A stretch of 64,000 bases of DNA, taken from positions 62,001-126,000 of the forward strand of contig LUYM01000028.1 of NCBI GenBank assembly GCA_001603275.1, written 5' to 3'. The DNA is from Actinomycetales bacterium Actino_02 (GTDB lineage Bacteria > Actinomycetota > Actinomycetes > Propionibacteriales > Propionibacteriaceae). The position numbers were made by a program, and so were the translations under genes. Shown here piece by piece: positions 41,407 to 52,105 of this stretch. Under the pieces are notes generated by a model that had not been told where the DNA came from, did no database searches, and saw only the letters and a list, made by a program, of their open reading frames with translations. Each line of letters starts with the position of its first letter. Position 1 is the stretch's first letter.

Positions 41407-43916
41407 GGCGCCGCCTCCTCAGCTATCGGCTCCAACGGATCTTCTGCCGGGAGCGAGACCACCAAGGTAAGCCCTCCGCCCGGCGTCGGCTCGGCCTCCA
41501 CCGAGCCGCCCATGGCCTCGCTCAGCCCGCGGGCCACGGCGAGCCCCAGCCCGAGTCCATCCCCGGCAGGCGCATCACCGTGCCGTTGGAAGGGCTCGAA
41601 GATCCGCTCCTGGTCGGCCTCCGGAACCCCGGCTCCCTGGTCGACGACCCTGATCTCCACCCGGTCCGCGACCCGACTGGCGCGGATCGAGATCGGCGAA
41701 CCAGCCGGCTGGTAGCGCAAAGCGTTCTCGGTGATGTTGGCCAGCACCCGCTCCAACAGACCGGCGTCGGCAACCGCCACCCGGGCGTCTGCGTCCACCT
41801 GCCAGGTGAAGCGCTGCGGCGCCGACAGCCCGTCCACCATGGCCGGGATCAGCTCACCCAGATCGATCGGCGCCGGGTGGGACGCCAGAGCGCCGGCCTG
41901 CAACCGGGACAGATCCAGCAGGTTCCCGATCAAGGCCTCCAGGCGGTCGGCCGACTGCTCGATCACGTCCTTCAGCTCGGCCTCATCCTCGGCCGACCAG
42001 GTCACCTCCGTCGAGCGCAGGCTGCCAATCGCGGCTTTGATCCCGGCCAGCGGGGTACGCAGGTCGTGCGATACCGCCGACAGCAGCGCCGTCCGCGCCC
42101 GGTTCTCCTTGGCCAGCGCCTCGGCCGACGATGCCGAACGGGTCAGTTCCTGCCGCTGCAAGATGGCACCCGCGTGCGCGGCGAAGGCATCGAACAGGCG
42201 CCGCTGATCGGCGGCCAGCCCCGCCGGCTGGAGGACCAGTTCGTGGGTCGCGTCCGCATCCTCATGATCGGACACCGCGATCGGATCGAACGAGCCCACC
42301 GACGCCAGCACCTCCGGACGCCCCACCGGCGGACGACTCACGATGGCCGCTGCCTGCACCCCGAACATGTCGACAGTGCGCTGCAGCAGCAGCGGAAGCT
42401 GGTCGGTCGAACCAAGCAGCGTATGCGACAGCTCGGCCAGGGCGGCCGACTCCCGCTGCGCCGCCTGGGCCTGCTCGGTGCGCCAGGCGTTGCGATGGAC
42501 GATCAGAGCCACCAGCACTCCGACCAAGACGAAGACCAGCAAGGCCAAGGTGTTCTCCGGATTCGCCACGGTCAGCGTGCCGACCGGCTGGACGAAGAAC
42601 CAGTTGAGGAGCAGCGAGGAAACCACCGCAGCGAGAACCGCGGGCACCAGGCCGCCGATCACCGCAACCACCACGGTGGCAAGCAGAAAGATCGGAATGT
42701 CCAGCGGCAGGTCGGCGGTGAACGGATCGGCGACCAGAATCGCGGTCAGGACCGGAGGGAGCAGCACCGCGGTGATCAAGCCGGCCACCATCCGGGAGCG
42801 TCCCAGTCCGCGCCGACGCTTGGCCGCGAAGCCGGGTCCGGCCAACCGGTGAGTGACCACGTGGACGTCGATGTCGCCGGCATCGGCGATGATCCGCTCG
42901 GCCAGGCTGTGGCTGAGCAGCCGCCGCCAGGGCGCCCGGCTGGAGGTACCGACCAGGATCTGGGTGGCATTGACTCCACGGGCGAACTCCAGCACTGCAG
43001 CGGCAGGATCGTCCCCGGTCACTGCATGAAACTCGCCGCCCAGTTCCTCGGTCAGCGTGCGGAGTTCGGCCACCTGACTCAGTGGTGCGCCGGCCAGCCC
43101 GTCGGTGCGCGAGACCAGCACCGCGAGCAGCTGACCGCCGGCGAAGCGGGACGTGATACGCGCCCCGCGCCGCAACAGCACTTCCCCTTCGGGCCCGCCG
43201 CTCAGCGCGACCACCACCCGCTCCCGGGCCGGCCAGGCCTGGGTGATGCCGTGCGAACTGCGATAGTTCTCCAGCCCGGCATCCACCTTGTCGGCCAGCC
43301 AGAGCAGGGCCAGTTCGCGGAGCGCCGACAGGTTGCCCAGCCGGAAGTAGTTGGCCAGGGCGGCGTCCACCTTCTCCGGGCGATAGATGTTGCCGTGAGC
43401 CATCCGCCGCCGCAGCGCCTCAGGGGCCATGTCGACCAGCTCGATCTGGTCGGCGGCGCGGACCACCTCGTCCGGAACGGTCTCCCGCTGGACCACCCCG
43501 GTGACCGCAGCCACCACATCGTTGAGCGACTCCAGGTGCTGGATGTTCACCGTGGAGATGACGTCGATGCCCGCCTCGAGAAGCTCGTCGACGTCCTGCC
43601 AGCGCTTCTCGTGGCGCGAACCCGGAACGTTGCTGTGGGCCAGTTCGTCCACCAGCGCGATCTGCGGCCGGCGCGCCAGGATCGCAACGGTGTCCATCTC
43701 TTCCAGGACGGCACCGTTGTACTCGACGCGCCGCCGGGGAACCAGCTCAAGCCCGGCCAGCATCTGTGCGGTGTGCGGCCGGGCGTGGGTCTCGCACAGC
43801 CCGACCACTACATCGGCGCCCCGCTCGAGTCGGCGATGGCCCTCGTCGAGCATCGCGACAGTCTTGCCCACCCCAGGCGCAGCGCCCAGGTAGATCCGCA
43901 GCCGTCCGCGACCCAT
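41403..43916 (-). CDS. kdpD: Potassium sensor histidine kinase KdpD
   Basis: 837 residues. KdpD domain with Walker A GAAPGVGKT (about 10-18), a USP domain (about 220-355), four-helix DUF4118 (about 380-480), GAF (about 500-590), HisKA with phospho-His in LLSAVSHDLRTPL and HATPase (NITENALRYQP, GDGLGLGLAVARGL). It phosphorylates or dephosphorylates KdpE according to potassium status. It sits between kdpC and kdpE in a single run of genes. Confidence 0.96.
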   Translation of the reverse strand: MGRGRLRIYLGAAPGVGKTVAMLDEGHRRLERGADVVVGLCETHARPHTAQMLAGLELVPRRRVEYNGAVLEEMDTVAILARRPQIALVDELAHSNVPGSRHEKRWQDVDELLEAGIDVISTVNIQHLESLNDVVAAVTGVVQRETVPDEVVRAADQIELVDMAPEALRRRMAHGNIYRPEKVDAALANYFRLGNLSALRELALLWLADKVDAGLENYRSSHGITQAWPARERVVVALSGGPEGEVLLRRGARITSRFAGGQLLAVLVSRTDGLAGAPLSQVAELRTLTEELGGEFHAVTGDDPAAAVLEFARGVNATQILVGTSSRAPWRRLLSHSLAERIIADAGDIDVHVVTHRLAGPGFAAKRRRGLGRSRMVAGLITAVLLPPVLTAILVADPFTADLPLDIPIFLLATVVVAVIGGLVPAVLAAVVSSLLLNWFFVQPVGTLTVANPENTLALLVFVLVGVLVALIVHRNAWRTEQAQAAQRESAALAELSHTLLGSTDQLPLLLQRTVDMFGVQAAAIVSRPPVGRPEVLASVGSFDPIAVSDHEDADATHELVLQPAGLAADQRRLFDAFAAHAGAILQRQELTRSASSAEALAKENRARTALLSAVSHDLRTPLAGIKAAIGSLRSTEVTWSAEDEAELKDVIEQSADRLEALIGNLLDLSRLQAGALASHPAPIDLGELIPAMVDGLSAPQRFTWQVDADARVAVADAGLLERVLANITENALRYQPAGSPISIRASRVADRVEIRVVDQGAGVPEADQERIFEPFQRHGDAPAGDGLGLGLAVARGLSEAMGGSVEAEPTPGGGLTLVVSLPAEDPLEPIAEEAAP

Positions 43917-43929
43917 GACGCCTACTCTC

Positions 43930-44493
43930 TCATTGCCGTTCCAGTGCCAGGTTGAGCCGAACCACGTTCACGCCGTCTTGACCCAGATAGCCCAGCGGCG
44001 CACGGTCGGTGCTGGCCTCGATCAGCGAGTCGAGCACAGCCGGATCGATACCCCGAGCCTGAGCCACTCGAGGCACCTGCCAGAGCGCATAGGCAACCGA
44101 GATGTGCGGATCCAGGCCAGAAGCGGACGCCGTCAGCGCATCTTCGGGAACCGGACCGACCGCGTTCGGATTGGCGGCGATCAGCGCCTTCTCCCGCTCT
44201 GCCCCGGCCTGCTGTTGCGCCGACGATCCCGGCGAGAGGTTGCTGCCGCCAGAGGTCGTCCCGGCGTAATCGGAGCTGGACGGACGCGACCAGAACCACT
44301 GGGGACCGGTAAACGACTGACCGATCAGGCTCGAGCCGACCACCGTGCCGTCGGCCACGATCAGCGATCCGTTCGCCTGGCTCGGCATCGTCTGGGCGGC
44401 TGCGGTGACCACCAGCGGATAGCCGATGCCCAGCAGGACCGTCATCACCAGCAAGAGCCTGGCCGCAGCCAGCGCTTGTCGAAGGAAGGCCAT
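43930..44493 (-). CDS. kdpC: Potassium-transporting ATPase subunit KdpC
   Basis: 187 residues. A single N-terminal helix (about 8-30: ALAAARLLLVMTVLLGIGYPLVVTA) and a periplasmic domain with QANGSLI, FWSRPSSSDY, SGLDPHIS and APLGYLGQDGVNVVRLNLAL. It assists potassium binding in the KdpFABC complex. Three bases separate it from the kdpB stop. Confidence 0.95.
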   Translation of the reverse strand: MAFLRQALAAARLLLVMTVLLGIGYPLVVTAAAQTMPSQANGSLIVADGTVVGSSLIGQSFTGPQWFWSRPSSSDYAGTTSGGSNLSPGSSAQQQAGAEREKALIAANPNAVGPVPEDALTASASGLDPHISVAYALWQVPRVAQARGIDPAVLDSLIEASTDRAPLGYLGQDGVNVVRLNLALERQ

Positions 44494-44496
44494 GAT

Positions 44497-46551
44497 TCAC
44501 CCCAATCCTGGGATCAGGGCCACCACAAGGTCGATCAGCTTGATGCCGATGAACGGCGCGATCACCCCGCCCAGCCCGTAGATGAGCAGATTCCGATTGA
44601 GCATGGCCGAGGCACTCATCGGCCGATAGCGGACCCCGCGCAGTGCCAGCGGCACCAGCGCCAGAATCACCAGAGCATTGAAGATCACCGCCGACAGGAT
44701 GGCCGAGGACGGGCTGTGCAGCCCCATCAGGTTCAGCGCCTGCAGCCCGGGGAAGACTCCGACGAACATGGCCGGGATGATGGCGAAGTACTTGGCCACA
44801 TCGTTGGCGATCGAGAAGGTGGTCAGCGCACCCCGGGTGATCAGCAACTGCTTGCCGATCGCCACGATGTCGATCAGCTTGGTCGGATCGGAGTCCAGGT
44901 CGACCATGTTCCCGGCTTCCTTGGCCGCCGACGTCCCGCTGTTCATGGCCACCCCGACATCGGCCTGGGCCAAGGCGGGGGCATCGTTGGTGCCGTCGCC
45001 GGTCATGGCGACCAGGCGTCCGCCGGCCTGCTCGGCCTTGATCAGCGCCATCTTGTCCTGCGGGGTGGCCTCGGCCAGGAAGTCATCGACGCCGGCTTCG
45101 GCGGCGATGGACTTGGCGGTCAGCGGGTTGTCACCGGTGACCATCACGGTTCGGATGCCCATCGCCCTCAGTTGCGCGAAGCGATCGGCCATTCCGGGCT
45201 TGACCACGTCCTTCAGTTCGATCACACCCAGGGCCCGCGGGGCGCCGTCCGTGGTGCGGGCGGCCACCACCAGCGGGGTGGCCCCAGCAGAGGAGACCTG
45301 GTCGACGATGGCGGCCAGATCGGAGGCCGGGGCGCCGCCGCCGGCACTCACCCACTGCGCCACCGCGGAGCCGGCTCCCTTGCGGAGCTGGCTGCCATCG
45401 GCCAGGTCGATCCCGGACATCCGGGTCTGCGCCGTGAACGGGACGATGCTGGCCCCGATCGGGGTGGCCGCAGAGTGCGCGCCCGGGTCCTCGCCTTGCT
45501 CGGCGGCCACGAAGTCGATGATCGAGCGGCCTTCGGGAGTGAGGTCGGCCAAGGACGATTCGCGTGCTGCGGCGAGCAACTCGGCCCGTTCGACTCCGGC
45601 CACGGGATACACCTGGGCGGCGCGGCGATTGCCGTAAGTGATGGTCCCGGTCTTGTCCAGCAACAAGGTGTTCACGTCGCCGGCCGCCTCCACGGCCCGT
45701 CCGGACATGGCCAGCACGTTGTGCTGCACCAGGCGATCCATGCCGGCGATGCCGATCGCCGAGAGCAGGGCACCGATGGTGGTCGGGATCAGGCAGACCA
45801 GCAGGGCCACCAGCACCACCAGCGAGAGGTGGTCACCGGAGTAGATGGCCTGCGGCTGCAAGGCGATGACAGCGAGCAGGAAGATGATGGTCAGGGTCAC
45901 CAGCAGGATGCCCAGTGCGACCTCGTTCGGCGTCTTCTGCCGAGAGGCACCCTCAACAAGGGCGATCATCTTGTCGATGAAGGTCTCCCCCGGCTTGGTG
46001 GTGATCTGGACCACGATCCGATCGCTCAGCACCGTGGTGCCGCCGGTCACCGCGCTTCGATCGCCGCCGGCTTCCCGGATCACCGGGGCCGATTCGCCGG
46101 TGATGGCCGACTCGTCGACGGTGGCGATGCCCTCGACCACGTCCCCATCGCCGGGGATCAGCTGGCCGGCTTCGACTACCACCCGATCACCGGGTCGCAA
46201 GTCGGTGCCACCGACGGCCTCCTCGGTGCCGTCGGCGGCCAGCCTCCGGGCGGTGGTCTGAGTTCGGGTCCGGCGCAGGCTGTCGGCTTGCGCCTTGCCC
46301 CGGCCTTCGGCGATGGCCTCAGCCAGGTTGGCGAACACGATGGTCAGCCACAGCCAGATGGTCACCGAGATCGAGAACAGGCTGGGATGCAGCAGGGACA
46401 AGACGGTGGTCAGCACCGAGCCGACCCAGACCACGAAGATCACCGGGCTCTTCACTACATAGCGCGGGTCGAGCTTGCGAACGGCCTCCGGCAGCGCCGT
46501 CCAGGCCGTCGCCAGCAGCGACTTCGACTGAGTTGATGTGCTCTTGCTCAC
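44497..46551 (-). CDS. kdpB: Potassium-transporting P-type ATPase subunit KdpB
   Basis: 684 residues, the catalytic P-type ATPase of KdpFABC. Phosphorylation motif [17 protein letters not shown] (ITGESAPV) and hinge [25 protein letters not shown]; the P1 helices and the C-terminal three-helix bundle are present. GTG 46551 overlaps the kdpA stop codon as GTGA, showing coupled translation; a longer reading upstream would run into kdpA. Confidence 0.97.
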   Translation of the reverse strand: MSKSTSTQSKSLLATAWTALPEAVRKLDPRYVVKSPVIFVVWVGSVLTTVLSLLHPSLFSISVTIWLWLTIVFANLAEAIAEGRGKAQADSLRRTRTQTTARRLAADGTEEAVGGTDLRPGDRVVVEAGQLIPGDGDVVEGIATVDESAITGESAPVIREAGGDRSAVTGGTTVLSDRIVVQITTKPGETFIDKMIALVEGASRQKTPNEVALGILLVTLTIIFLLAVIALQPQAIYSGDHLSLVVLVALLVCLIPTTIGALLSAIGIAGMDRLVQHNVLAMSGRAVEAAGDVNTLLLDKTGTITYGNRRAAQVYPVAGVERAELLAAARESSLADLTPEGRSIIDFVAAEQGEDPGAHSAATPIGASIVPFTAQTRMSGIDLADGSQLRKGAGSAVAQWVSAGGGAPASDLAAIVDQVSSAGATPLVVAARTTDGAPRALGVIELKDVVKPGMADRFAQLRAMGIRTVMVTGDNPLTAKSIAAEAGVDDFLAEATPQDKMALIKAEQAGGRLVAMTGDGTNDAPALAQADVGVAMNSGTSAAKEAGNMVDLDSDPTKLIDIVAIGKQLLITRGALTTFSIANDVAKYFAIIPAMFVGVFPGLQALNLMGLHSPSSAILSAVIFNALVILALVPLALRGVRYRPMSASAMLNRNLLIYGLGGVIAPFIGIKLIDLVVALIPGLG

Positions 46552-48188
46552 TGCAATGCCTCCGCGAACGAACCAAGGGCAAGGGATGGGAAGTAGGTCA
46601 GCCCGGTGATGATCAGGATCACCAGCACCAGGAAGACCACGAAGCTCAGCGAGTGGGTCGGCATCGTCCCCGCCGTTGCCGGACGCCGCTGCTGGCGCCC
46701 CAGCCCTCCGGCCAAGGCCAACATGGCCGCGATCGGGACGAACCGTCCGGCCAGCATGCATACCGCCAATGCCACGTTCAGGAAGGGCTGATCGGCAGCC
46801 AGACCGGCGAAGGCCGAGCCGTTGTTGTTGGCCGCAGAGGTAAACGCGTAGAGCAGCTCGGACAGCCCGTGCGAGCCGGTCGTCGACAAGGCGCCCGCCG
46901 AAGCCGGCACCATCAGCGCGATGCCGGTGCCCAGCAGCACCAGAGCCGGCGTGATCAGCATGGCCAGCGCGGCCAGGGTGATCTCACGGCGTCCGATCTG
47001 CTTGCCGAGCAGTTCGGGAGTGCGTCCGACCATCAGCCCGGCGATGAACACCGCCAGCACCACCATCACCAGCATCGAGTACAGGCCGGTGCCGACCCCG
47101 CCGGGAGAGAGTTCGCCGAGCATCATGTTCAGCAGGGCCACCCCACCGGACAGAGGTTGGAGCGACTCGTGCAGGTTGTTCACGGCCCCGGTGGACGTAC
47201 TGGTGGTGGCCGAGGCGAAGATGGCCGACCAGATTGGACCGAAGCGCTGCTCTTTGCCCTCCAGGCTCACCGAACTGAGCTCTGACCAGGCCATCAAGGC
47301 CATTGCGCCCACCCCGAGGAAGCCCATGGCACCGACCATGGCCAGGCCCTGCCGGCGGTCCTTGACCATCAGACCGTAGGTGTAGGGCAACGCGGTGGGG
47401 ATTGCCAGCAACAGCAGGATCTCCAGCAGGTTGCTCACCGGGCTCGGGTTCTCGAAGGGGTGCGCGGAGTTCGCGTTGAAGAAGCCTCCACCATTCGTGC
47501 CGAGCTCCTTGATCGCCTCCTGCGAACCGACCAGGCCACCCTGGATCACCTGCTGGCCGCCGGCGATCGTGGTGATGGTGGTCGGCTCGGTGAGGTTCTG
47601 GATCACCCCGGTGGCGATCAACCCGATCGCGGCAACCACTGACAGCGGCAGCAGGATCCGCAGCGTGCCGCGGGTCAGGTCGACCCAGAAGTTGCCGAGT
47701 CGATCGTTGTGCTCCCTGGCCAGCCCACGAATCACCGCAATGGCCACGGCCAAGCCCACTGCCGCCGACAGGAAGTTCTGGACGGTCAGGCCAACCGTCT
47801 GGACCAGGTAGCCGGTTCCGGCCTCACCGGCATAGGACTGCCAGTTGGTGTTGGTGACGAACGACACCGCCGTGTTGAAGGCGGTATCGAGATTCATCGA
47901 GCGACCCAGCGACAAGGGCAGGAGCCCCTGCAGCCCGATCAGCAGCCACAGGGCACCGATGGAGACCGCGGAGAAGGCCAGCACCGACAGCAGGTATACC
48001 GACCACTTCTGCTCGGAGTCCGGATCGACTCCGCTCACCCGATAGACCGCCCGCTCAACCCTGGTGTGGGTCGGCGAGGTGAACACCCGATGGATCCAAC
48101 TCCCGAGCGGGACGTGGATGGCCGCCAGGACGGCGACGATGGTCGCGATCGACGCGACCGCACTGAGCGTTGTCGGCACGGCGTCCAC
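46548..48188 (-). CDS. kdpA: Potassium-transporting ATPase channel subunit KdpA
   Basis: 546 residues, about ten transmembrane helices. The selectivity-filter repeats typical of KdpA are visible ([48 protein letters not shown]). It selects potassium and passes it to KdpB. GTG 48188 follows the kdpF stop codon without a gap. Confidence 0.97.
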   Translation of the reverse strand: MDAVPTTLSAVASIATIVAVLAAIHVPLGSWIHRVFTSPTHTRVERAVYRVSGVDPDSEQKWSVYLLSVLAFSAVSIGALWLLIGLQGLLPLSLGRSMNLDTAFNTAVSFVTNTNWQSYAGEAGTGYLVQTVGLTVQNFLSAAVGLAVAIAVIRGLAREHNDRLGNFWVDLTRGTLRILLPLSVVAAIGLIATGVIQNLTEPTTITTIAGGQQVIQGGLVGSQEAIKELGTNGGGFFNANSAHPFENPSPVSNLLEILLLLAIPTALPYTYGLMVKDRRQGLAMVGAMGFLGVGAMALMAWSELSSVSLEGKEQRFGPIWSAIFASATTSTSTGAVNNLHESLQPLSGGVALLNMMLGELSPGGVGTGLYSMLVMVVLAVFIAGLMVGRTPELLGKQIGRREITLAALAMLITPALVLLGTGIALMVPASAGALSTTGSHGLSELLYAFTSAANNNGSAFAGLAADQPFLNVALAVCMLAGRFVPIAAMLALAGGLGRQQRRPATAGTMPTHSLSFVVFLVLVILIITGLTYFPSLALGSFAEALQ

Positions 48189-48275
48189 CTAGAACCAATC
48201 CGGACGGGCCAGAGCAAACCCCAGGTAGCCGAGCAGCGCCACCGCCAAGACCACAGCGACAAGATCTTCGATCAC
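48189..48275 (-). CDS. kdpF: Potassium-transporting ATPase small subunit KdpF
   Basis: 28 residues: VIEDLVAVVLAVALLGYLGF followed by ALARPDWF. One transmembrane helix and the RPDWF-type terminus match KdpF, which stabilises the Kdp complex. GTG 48275 has a GGCAGG sequence upstream; the TAG is directly followed by the kdpA start codon. It is the first gene of kdpFABCDE. Confidence 0.92.
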   Translation of the reverse strand: MIEDLVAVVLAVALLGYLGFALARPDWF

Positions 48276-48349
48276 GAGACCGAGCCTGCCCAGCCGGCAC
48301 CGCCCGGTGGGACGACCTGATGGGTTCCTAACCGATCTTGACGTTTCCC

Positions 48350-49366
48350 TTACGTCGCGACGGAGGCACCCTCCGGACGCTCAGAGCTCAGCCAGTCGGT
48401 GAACTCGTCCAGCTTGGCGAAGAAGTCCTCGAACATCAGGCGCAGGTCCAGGCGGTGGTAGACGCGAATCTCCCGGCCCAGGAATCGTGAGAACTGGCCG
48501 TCCGCACGCAGCCGCGGACACAGCCGAAGGGCGTACTCCGACGATGAGGGATCTGGCTCGAAGAAGGACTGCAAGGCGGTGAGCAGGACCAGCGGCGAGT
48601 CGCCGAGCACGTAGGTCTCACAGGAGGGCAAGTCGCTCAGCTGCGGCGACTCGACGACGGCGTGGATCGCGCGGTACAGATGGGCTCCGAGTTCGCCCTT
48701 GCCGGAAACCCGACGCCGGAGCTCTGCGTCCGAGACGAGGCATTGCCGATAGGTGCTGCGCGGAACCAACCACAGTGGCATCGCCGAATCGTTGAAGATC
48801 ACCTGCGCCGCCGTGATGTCGATGCCGAGGTTGTACTCGGGATCGCTCACCTGCGGCGGCGGGTAGCCCAGCCCGTCGTGCTCCGGGCCGCCGATCCATA
48901 CCAGCGTCATCCGCTCGGCGATGGCCGGCTCGATCAGGTACGCCGAGGCGAGATCGGTGAGCCCGCCGCCCGCGGCGTAGAACAGCGGGCCGAGCCCCGG
49001 TTCGTCGCGCATCGCCTCAGCGACGATGAACCGAGCGGCGTCGCTGGCGCGTGGCTCCGAGCGCGAGGCGAGCCCTTCGGAGGCACCCACGTGCAGATAG
49101 TCGTCCACGTCCAGTCGCATCACCTCGGCAAGGTCACGCACTGCGGCGTACGCCTCTTCGGCCGTGTTCGGCCCGTCCCCGGGCGGAAGGTGGCTGCAGA
49201 CGATGCCGCGCACGTCGACCGAGGGCGACAGCAGATGATGGACCAGCTGGAACAGATCGTCCGGATCGCCGGCGAAGTCGTTGTCGATGATCACTCGCCG
49301 TTGTGACCGAGCCGGGACGGCGGGCAGCCACGGCCACTGACCAACTCGCCAGCTCGCCTGCCCCAT
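48350..49366 (-). CDS. Nucleoside hydrolase-like protein
   Basis: 338 residues. The N-terminal metal-binding cluster VIIDNDFAGDPDD corresponds to the DxDxxxDD motif of inosine-uridine-preferring nucleoside hydrolases, with further matches in AGGGLTDLASAY, LVWIGGPEH and DPEYNLGIDITAAQVIF. It would cleave ribonucleosides, but the substrate may differ, as the sequence is divergent. It lies upstream of kdpF on the same strand, ending 74 bp before it, and is probably a separate unit. Confidence 0.85.
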   Translation of the reverse strand: MGQASWRVGQWPWLPAVPARSQRRVIIDNDFAGDPDDLFQLVHHLLSPSVDVRGIVCSHLPPGDGPNTAEEAYAAVRDLAEVMRLDVDDYLHVGASEGLASRSEPRASDAARFIVAEAMRDEPGLGPLFYAAGGGLTDLASAYLIEPAIAERMTLVWIGGPEHDGLGYPPPQVSDPEYNLGIDITAAQVIFNDSAMPLWLVPRSTYRQCLVSDAELRRRVSGKGELGAHLYRAIHAVVESPQLSDLPSCETYVLGDSPLVLLTALQSFFEPDPSSSEYALRLCPRLRADGQFSRFLGREIRVYHRLDLRLMFEDFFAKLDEFTDWLSSERPEGASVAT

Positions 49367-49393
49367 CGACCACTCCTCGGCTCAGTGCACTCG

Positions 49394-49475
49394 TGCCGGA
49401 GAAGGGACTTGAACCCTCACGCCCGAAGGCACAGGAACCTAAATCCTGCGTGTCTGCCAATTCCACCACTCCGGC
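49394..49475 (-). tRNA. tRNA-Leu (TAG)
   Basis: 82 nt with a long variable arm (class II). Acceptor GCCGGAG/CTCCGGC, anticodon arm CAGGA-TTTAGGT-TCCTG (anticodon TAG), T loop TTCAAGT. CCA is not encoded. Confidence 0.96.
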
Positions 49476-49583
49476 CGGACAACGCCGGACAGTCTACTGA
49501 TCGGGAGGCCGGGCTACTCGCACCAGGCACCCCCATCTCGCGACAACCAAGCGGGATCGACGGATCGCGGCTAGCCTGACGAG

Positions 49584-50759
49584 ATGTTGGACACAACGGT
49601 AGGAGCCCACCAAGAGGAGCTGACTCTGGCGGTGATGGGCAGCTCGCGCAAGGAAAACGAGCGTCGGCTGCCGATCGACCCCCGGCACCTGAGTCGGATC
49701 GCCGAGGAGCTGCGGCCACGGATCTTCCTCGAGGCCGACTACGGGGCAGACTTCGGCTTCGCGGACGCCGAACTGGCCGAATGGGTCGGCGGCTTCGGCA
49801 CTCACGCCGAACTCGTTGCCGGGTGCGACGTGGTCCTGCAACCCAAGCCAGTGCTCGAAGACATCGCCGAACTGCGTCCGGGCCAGGTGTATTGGGGGTG
49901 GCCGCATTGCGTACAGGACGCCGAGCTGACCCAGGTGGCCATCGACAACAACCTGACGCTGATCGCATTCGAGGCGATGAACCACTGGAACTCCGACGAC
50001 TCGTTCTCACTGCACGTCTTCCACAAGAACAATGAGCTCGCCGGATACTGCTCGGTGCTGCACGCTCTGCAACTGAGAGGCATCACCGGGCATTACGGCC
50101 AGCGCCGCAGTGCCGCCGTGATCGGCTTCGGTGCCACTGCGCGCGGCGCAGTCACCTGCCTGCATGGTCTCGGGGTGATCGACGTGGACATCCTGACCCA
50201 CCGCAACACCCCGGCGGTGGCGGCCCCCATTCACTCGGCGCGAATGGTCCACTTCGAGAATGGGATCGGCCTGACCGATCCGGAGTATCTCGGCCCGAAC
50301 GGCACTCCGCAGTCGCTGGTGAGCTTCCTCGCCGCGCACGACATCATCGTCAACTGCTCACTGCAGGATCCGACCGCACCGATGGTGTTCCTCACCGAGG
50401 ACGACCTGGCCGGGTTGTCCTCGGGAAACCTGATCATCGATGTCTCCTGTGATACCGGGATGGGCTTCAGCTGGGCGCGTCCGACCAGCTTCGAGGAGCC
50501 GATCATTCAGGTGGGCGACGGGATCAACTACTACGCCGTCGACCACAGCCCGTCCCACCTGTGGATGTCAGCAACCTGGGAGAACAGCGAGGCGCTGCTG
50601 CCCTTCCTCGACACGGTGATGAGCGGTCCGAAGGCATGGGACGCCGAGCCGACCGTCAGCCGCGCCATCGAGATCCGTGAGGGAGTGGTCAAGAACCCGA
50701 ACATCCTCGCCTTCCAGGGACGAGACGAGCGCTACCCGTACGAGGTGCTCGCCGGGTAG
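49584..50759 (+). CDS. Alanine dehydrogenase/PNT-family enzyme, N5-(carboxyethyl)ornithine synthase-like
   Basis: 391 residues. N-terminal AlaDh/PNT domain (GSSRKENERRLPIDPRHL, FLEADYGADFGF, DVVLQPKP) and a C-terminal Rossmann domain (AAVIGFGATARGAVTCLHGLGV). Its closest pattern is the N5-(carboxyethyl)ornithine synthase group, which reductively condenses pyruvate with ornithine; a simple alanine or saccharopine-type dehydrogenase remains possible. TAGCCT (49572-49577) lies 6 nt before ATG 49584 (leaderless). It meets dinB tail to tail with a 4-bp gap. Confidence 0.8.
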   Translation: MLDTTVGAHQEELTLAVMGSSRKENERRLPIDPRHLSRIAEELRPRIFLEADYGADFGFADAELAEWVGGFGTHAELVAGCDVVLQPKPVLEDIAELRPGQVYWGWPHCVQDAELTQVAIDNNLTLIAFEAMNHWNSDDSFSLHVFHKNNELAGYCSVLHALQLRGITGHYGQRRSAAVIGFGATARGAVTCLHGLGVIDVDILTHRNTPAVAAPIHSARMVHFENGIGLTDPEYLGPNGTPQSLVSFLAAHDIIVNCSLQDPTAPMVFLTEDDLAGLSSGNLIIDVSCDTGMGFSWARPTSFEEPIIQVGDGINYYAVDHSPSHLWMSATWENSEALLPFLDTVMSGPKAWDAEPTVSRAIEIREGVVKNPNILAFQGRDERYPYEVLAG

Positions 50760-50763
50760 CGGG

Positions 50764-52095
50764 TCATTCCGGGTTGAGTTCAGCTCCGGCAGCGTCCGGC
50801 CTCGGACCGGCAGCCAGGTTCGGATCATCAACCGCGAAGGTGCGCACCGGCCCCGGACCGGTGTCGGCGGTCTCGAAGCGGACGGTGACCCGACCCAGCC
50901 CAGAACCCCACACCCAGCCGGGCCCGAACTCGGCATGGAAGACGTCGGCTCCGGCCGGCCAGCCGGAGCCATGCCGCGGCCGGGGCAGCTCGGTCTCCTC
51001 CAGCACGCGGCCGGGCTGAGCGACCTCCAACTCGAACAGCGGCTCCTGAGCCACCTGGACCAGGCCGGACACCCCCACCCCGAGCAGCCGGACGCCCTGG
51101 CTGACCTCGAGACCGTCCAGGAGCTCCTTGGCGATCTGGGCCACCACCTCGACCCGATCGGTAGCCCCGTTGAGAGTGCGCGAGCGGCTGACCGAGGAGA
51201 AGTCCGGCCAGCGCACTTTGACGGTCACGGTCCGCGCGAACAACTCGGCCTTGACCAGGCGCCTCACCACCTGGCCCGCCTGCCTCTCGGCGATCCCGGC
51301 CAGGACGGCCGAGTCGGCGATGTCGTGTTCGAAGGTGTCCTCGACCGAGATCGACTTGGTTTCCCGCTCCGGCTCCACCGGACGATCGTCGTCGGCCCGA
51401 GCCAGCCGGAACAGGTGCTCGCCCGACGACTTGCCCAGTTCGCGCACCAGCTCCGCTTCGCTGAGCTGCTGCAAGTCGGCCACGGTGACCACGCCGAGCC
51501 GGGACAACCGCTCCATGGTGGCCGGGCCGACCCCGGGAATCGCCCGAGCCGGCAGTGCGGCGATGGTCTCGATCTCGGTGCCGGGACTGACCAGTCGAAT
51601 GCCGTTCGGCTTGGCCAGCTCGCTGGCGACTTTGGCGATGAACTTCGAACTGCCCAAGCCGACCGAGGCGGTCAGACCGCCGGTTTCTTGGGTCACCTGG
51701 GCCCGCAACTCGGCGGCCAGCTCCAGCAGCGCAGGCCCGTCCAGCGGACGCTCGACCGCGGCCAGATCCACGAAGGCCTCGTCCAGGCTGAGTGGCTCGA
51801 CAAGGGGCGACAGCTCCCCCAACAGCCGCATCACGATGGCCGAGGTCGCGCGGTAGGCATCGAAGCGCCCCGAAAGGAAGGCTGCGTGCGGGCAGCGGCG
51901 CCGGGCCTCGCTCATCGCCATGGCCGAGCCGACCCCGAACGTCCGCGCCTCATAGGAGGCGGTGGAGACCACGCCGCGCAGGCCGAGACCGCCGACGATC
52001 ACCGGCTTTCCGCGCAGGGACGGCTTGTCCCGCTGCTCAACGGCGGCGAAGAAGGCGTCCAGATCCAGATGCAGGACGCTCGCGGTGGCGCGCAT
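50764..52095 (-). CDS. dinB: DNA polymerase IV
   Basis: 443 residues, Y-family translesion polymerase. Catalytic blocks: LHLDLDAFFAAVEQRD (Asp), PLSLDEAFVDL (SLDE-type Asp-Glu), SVGLGSSKFIAKVASELAKPNG, helix-hairpin-helix PARAIPGVGPATMERLSRLG and the little finger. The C-terminal 70 or so residues (Gly/Trp/Asp-rich, ending AGAELNPE) extend beyond the usual DinB end. It is 10 bp after folA on the same strand. Confidence 0.94.
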   Translation of the reverse strand: MRATASVLHLDLDAFFAAVEQRDKPSLRGKPVIVGGLGLRGVVSTASYEARTFGVGSAMAMSEARRRCPHAAFLSGRFDAYRATSAIVMRLLGELSPLVEPLSLDEAFVDLAAVERPLDGPALLELAAELRAQVTQETGGLTASVGLGSSKFIAKVASELAKPNGIRLVSPGTEIETIAALPARAIPGVGPATMERLSRLGVVTVADLQQLSEAELVRELGKSSGEHLFRLARADDDRPVEPERETKSISVEDTFEHDIADSAVLAGIAERQAGQVVRRLVKAELFARTVTVKVRWPDFSSVSRSRTLNGATDRVEVVAQIAKELLDGLEVSQGVRLLGVGVSGLVQVAQEPLFELEVAQPGRVLEETELPRPRHGSGWPAGADVFHAEFGPGWVWGSGLGRVTVRFETADTGPGPVRTFAVDDPNLAAGPRPDAAGAELNPE

Positions 52096-52105
52096 CTGCG
52101 ACCGA

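Noticed and set aside
43915-46536. An 873-codon plus-strand reading frame opposite kdpC and kdpB
   Set aside because: A high-GC shadow of the real kdp genes: His/Gln/Arg-rich translation without any family motif, and kdpB and kdpC are unmistakable on the other strand.
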